Origin: Methanobacteriota archaeon
Lineage (GTDB): Archaea; Thermoplasmatota; Poseidoniia; Poseidoniales; Poseidoniaceae
Direction of reading: 5' to 3'
Length of the DNA stretch: 5,489 nt
Assembly: GCA_002689565.1 (NCBI GenBank)
Contig: NZGQ01000102.1
Coordinates: 1-5,489, forward strand
Below the pieces are notes generated by a model. The model saw only the letters and a program-made list of their open reading frames with translations. It made no database searches and was not told the DNA's origin. This document shows, one piece after another, positions 4,025 through 5,489 of this stretch (positions within the stretch are counted from its first letter, which is position 1; each line of letters opens with the position of its first letter). The position numbers were made by a program, and so were the translations under genes.

Positions 4025-5489
4025 TACTTGGTTTCCCTATTCTTTGACCTTGCACGTGCAAGTCTCGCACGATCAAGCATTCTGTCATGTTTCTTCTTAT
4101 CTTGATCCTTTTCCTGTTCAATACGTTTTCTTGTAGTTTGAACTTGATCCTGTTCCGACATCGGAGTATCTTTCTTATACTTCTTAACCAACTTGTCAGT
4201 ACCTTCCTCTCCCGCACCACTTTCGGTTACGAAATTACTAGGTAGTAGATCGTGAAGAACCTTTCTATCCACACCACTAAAACCAGATGCAACCTTTTGT
4301 GCGTAGTAGTGAGTACTATGTCTCAGTGAACCACCACCCTCTTTCTTCTTACGAACCAATAACTTCTTGAGAGTATCAAGGGCGTTTCCGTACACCTTCT
4401 TGTTGGTGGTGACAGACCTCAACTTATTGAGCATCTTACCTTCGGTAGTCTCCGTAGTAATCGTCTTCGATGTAGTCTTGAAGTTCTTCTTACGCATGAT
4501 GGTTTTATTGATAACCTCGAACTCTTCCTTGTTCTTGTCATAGTTGATCACAACAGGTAGGTTCAGGTCAGTCTGTAAATCTTTGATCACTGCTTCACTA
4601 TCAGGATTCTGTCGAATGTTCTTCGCCTTTCTCTTGGCAATCTTCTTGAACACTCGTTGTAACTCTGCCACAGTGATAGGTGGATCGTTGCGTTTATCGT
4701 TCATGCGATCAGCAAAGTGACGAGTAAATTCGATGTCTACATCAAACTTGGCAAGTAGTCGATCAGCAAACTTCTCAAGGTCATTGAGTTGCTTCTGAGA
4801 TACTGCCTCGTACATATCCTTGAACTGTGTGGTGTACTTGGATGGTTTGGTCTTGGCAGTTGCATCTCCCGGTGCGGGTTTGTACGCAGAGTCATCATCG
4901 TCTGCTTTCTTACCATGCTTCTTGAAGTGTGCGTCTCTCTTGTCCTTAGTTCCTTTCTTCAACCCTGCATAGTACTTCTTAGGTTGAGTACCTTCTTTGT
5001 CCTTAATGTCAGAGTCTTGAGGTGCTTTCTTCTCGACCAGTTCTACCGCATCCAACCACTTACGAACTTTCTTGTCACCACATTCTACGATGACATAGTT
5101 AGAACCTAAGACAGATACAGTACCTACTTCCTCACTTGATTTGATAACAACAGTATCACCCAGTTCAAACAGTTCACCTTTGACAAACTGTTCTCTCAGG
5201 TCAGATACTTTTGGTAATTCGATGTGTCGTTTGAAAGATGTCTCTTCCTTGAGACCGAGACCCTTCCTAACGTCATTGAACAACTTACGAGTGTCCCTGT
5301 CTGACATAGACTTGGGAACACCCTGTGTGAATGCGGTATAATCGTTCTCTTTGGCATTTGCACGTTGTTTGGATGCAGACATACCTTCTACACCTTCGGC
5401 ATCGGGGTCTCTTGCCCCTGCGGAAACAATATTGATGGACTCAAAGTTATAGAATCCATGTCGTGCTTTCTTGCCATTGTACTTGTTCA
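4024..5489 (-). CDS. Multidomain phage protein: nucleotidyltransferase end, KOW/SH3-like, KYYAG and RelE/BECR-like modules (N-terminus beyond window)
   Basis: The frame is open from 5487 to the TAA at 4024 (487 codons). An ATG at 5382 lacks a usable ribosome site and falls inside a conserved stretch, so the true start lies outside. Numbering from that ATG: -35 to 45 has KARHGFYNFESINIVSAG, DPDAEGVEG, MSASKQR and LFNDVRKGLGL. This resembles the C-terminal end of HIGH-superfamily nucleotidyltransferases, whose ISSTxxR-like motif binds ATP (here S2-A-S4-K-Q-R7). Residues 68-117 form a small beta segment (FELGDTVVI, EVGTVSVLGSNYVIVE) like SH3/KOW folds in marine phages. Residues 133-192 form the Lys-rich KYYAGLKKGTKDKR ... 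PAPGD module. Then M-Y-E192|A, a possible protease site, leads into 197-308, with FTRHFADRMNDKR, PITVAEL, LPVVINYD and KTIMRKKNFKT, a RelE/BECR-like pattern. Residues 316-385 hold LRHSTHYYAQKVASGFSGV; the end is a basic coiled tail. Domain calls are by memory. Confidence 0.85.
   Translation of the reverse strand, partial: NKYNGKKARHGFYNFESINIVSAGARDPDAEGVEGMSASKQRANAKENDYTAFTQGVPKSMSDRDTRKLFNDVRKGLGLKEETSFKRHIELPKVSDLREQFVKGELFELGDTVVIKSSEEVGTVSVLGSNYVIVECGDKKVRKWLDAVELVEKKAPQDSDIKDKEGTQPKKYYAGLKKGTKDKRDAHFKKHGKKADDDDSAYKPAPGDATAKTKPSKYTTQFKDMYEAVSQKQLNDLEKFADRLLAKFDVDIEFTRHFADRMNDKRNDPPITVAELQRVFKKIAKRKAKNIRQNPDSEAVIKDLQTDLNLPVVINYDKNKEEFEVINKTIMRKKNFKTTSKTITTETTEGKMLNKLRSVTTNKKVYGNALDTLKKLLVRKKKEGGGSLRHSTHYYAQKVASGFSGVDRKVLHDLLPSNFVTESGAGEEGTDKLVKKYKKDTPMSEQDQVQTTRKRIEQEKDQDKKKHDRMLDRARLARARSKNRETK

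Noticed and set aside
3990..4220. Minus-strand open frame of 76 codons in another frame
   Set aside because: It is out of frame with, and inside, the end of the 5489-4024 gene; its Arg/Lys-rich product is a shadow and no Shine-Dalgarno is present.
4789..5109. Plus-strand open frame of 106 codons, and other plus-strand frames (e.g. 2414-2671, 3170-3472)
   Set aside because: All lie antisense to recognisable minus-strand modules, with Cys/Leu/Ser-rich shadow compositions and no promoter or ribosome site.
5380..5382. ATG as the real start of the 5489-4024 gene
   Set aside because: The frame is open upstream to the window edge with conserved-looking protein sequence, and the ribosome site is poor.

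Overview
The window looks like part of the late region of a large-genome, T4-like (marine-type) tailed phage with a contractile tail. The evidence is: all six genes lie on the minus strand and touch or overlap; one gap carries an exact T4-type late promoter box, TATAAATA; and several proteins are Lys/Asp/Glu-rich, modular and dotted with sites matching the T4 prohead protease rule (I/L-x-E before A/G). Many modules match, from memory, domains that recur in cyanophages, pelagiphages and uncultured marine myoviruses. The host cannot be told from the sequence. There is no sign of tRNA, rRNA, CRISPR, integrase or insertion sequence.

In transcription order, from the high to the low coordinate: (1) 5489-4024, a partial multidomain protein. 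Its reading frame enters from outside the window with what looks like the end of a HIGH-type nucleotidyltransferase domain. After this come a small SH3/KOW-like segment, a Lys-rich KYYAG module, a RelE/BECR-like putative nuclease domain and a basic tail. (2) 4024-3782, an 80-residue protein made of a DUF5824-like module. (3) 3780-2125, a 551-residue putative polyprotein with a T4 internal-protein-like N-terminus, one hydrophobic helix and four or five candidate protease sites at module borders. (4) 2125-1616, a 169-residue protein of two modules with a GTG start. (5) 1622-1359, a small cupin-like protein with a TTG start and a strong Shine-Dalgarno. (6) After a 40-base gap holding the late promoter, 1318-986, a coiled-coil protein with a C-terminal membrane helix. 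(7) 975-1, a highly charged protein with an EF-hand-like loop and further protease sites, running off the window.

The genes from 5489 to 1359 read as one translationally coupled unit, with junctions of 1-nt overlap, 1-nt gap, 1-nt overlap and 7-nt overlap. The late promoter at about 1340 starts or boosts a second unit of two genes. The working hypothesis is that the cluster encodes cargo or scaffold proteins packed in the phage head, cut by the prohead protease into small domains, and possibly delivered with the DNA. The possible nuclease, Ca-binding and membrane modules would then be virion-borne effectors. The modular layout and motifs are seen directly; packaging, cleavage and delivery are inferred from the T4 paradigm. 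No plus-strand gene is supported, and the only noncoding stretch longer than 10 bases is 1319-1358.
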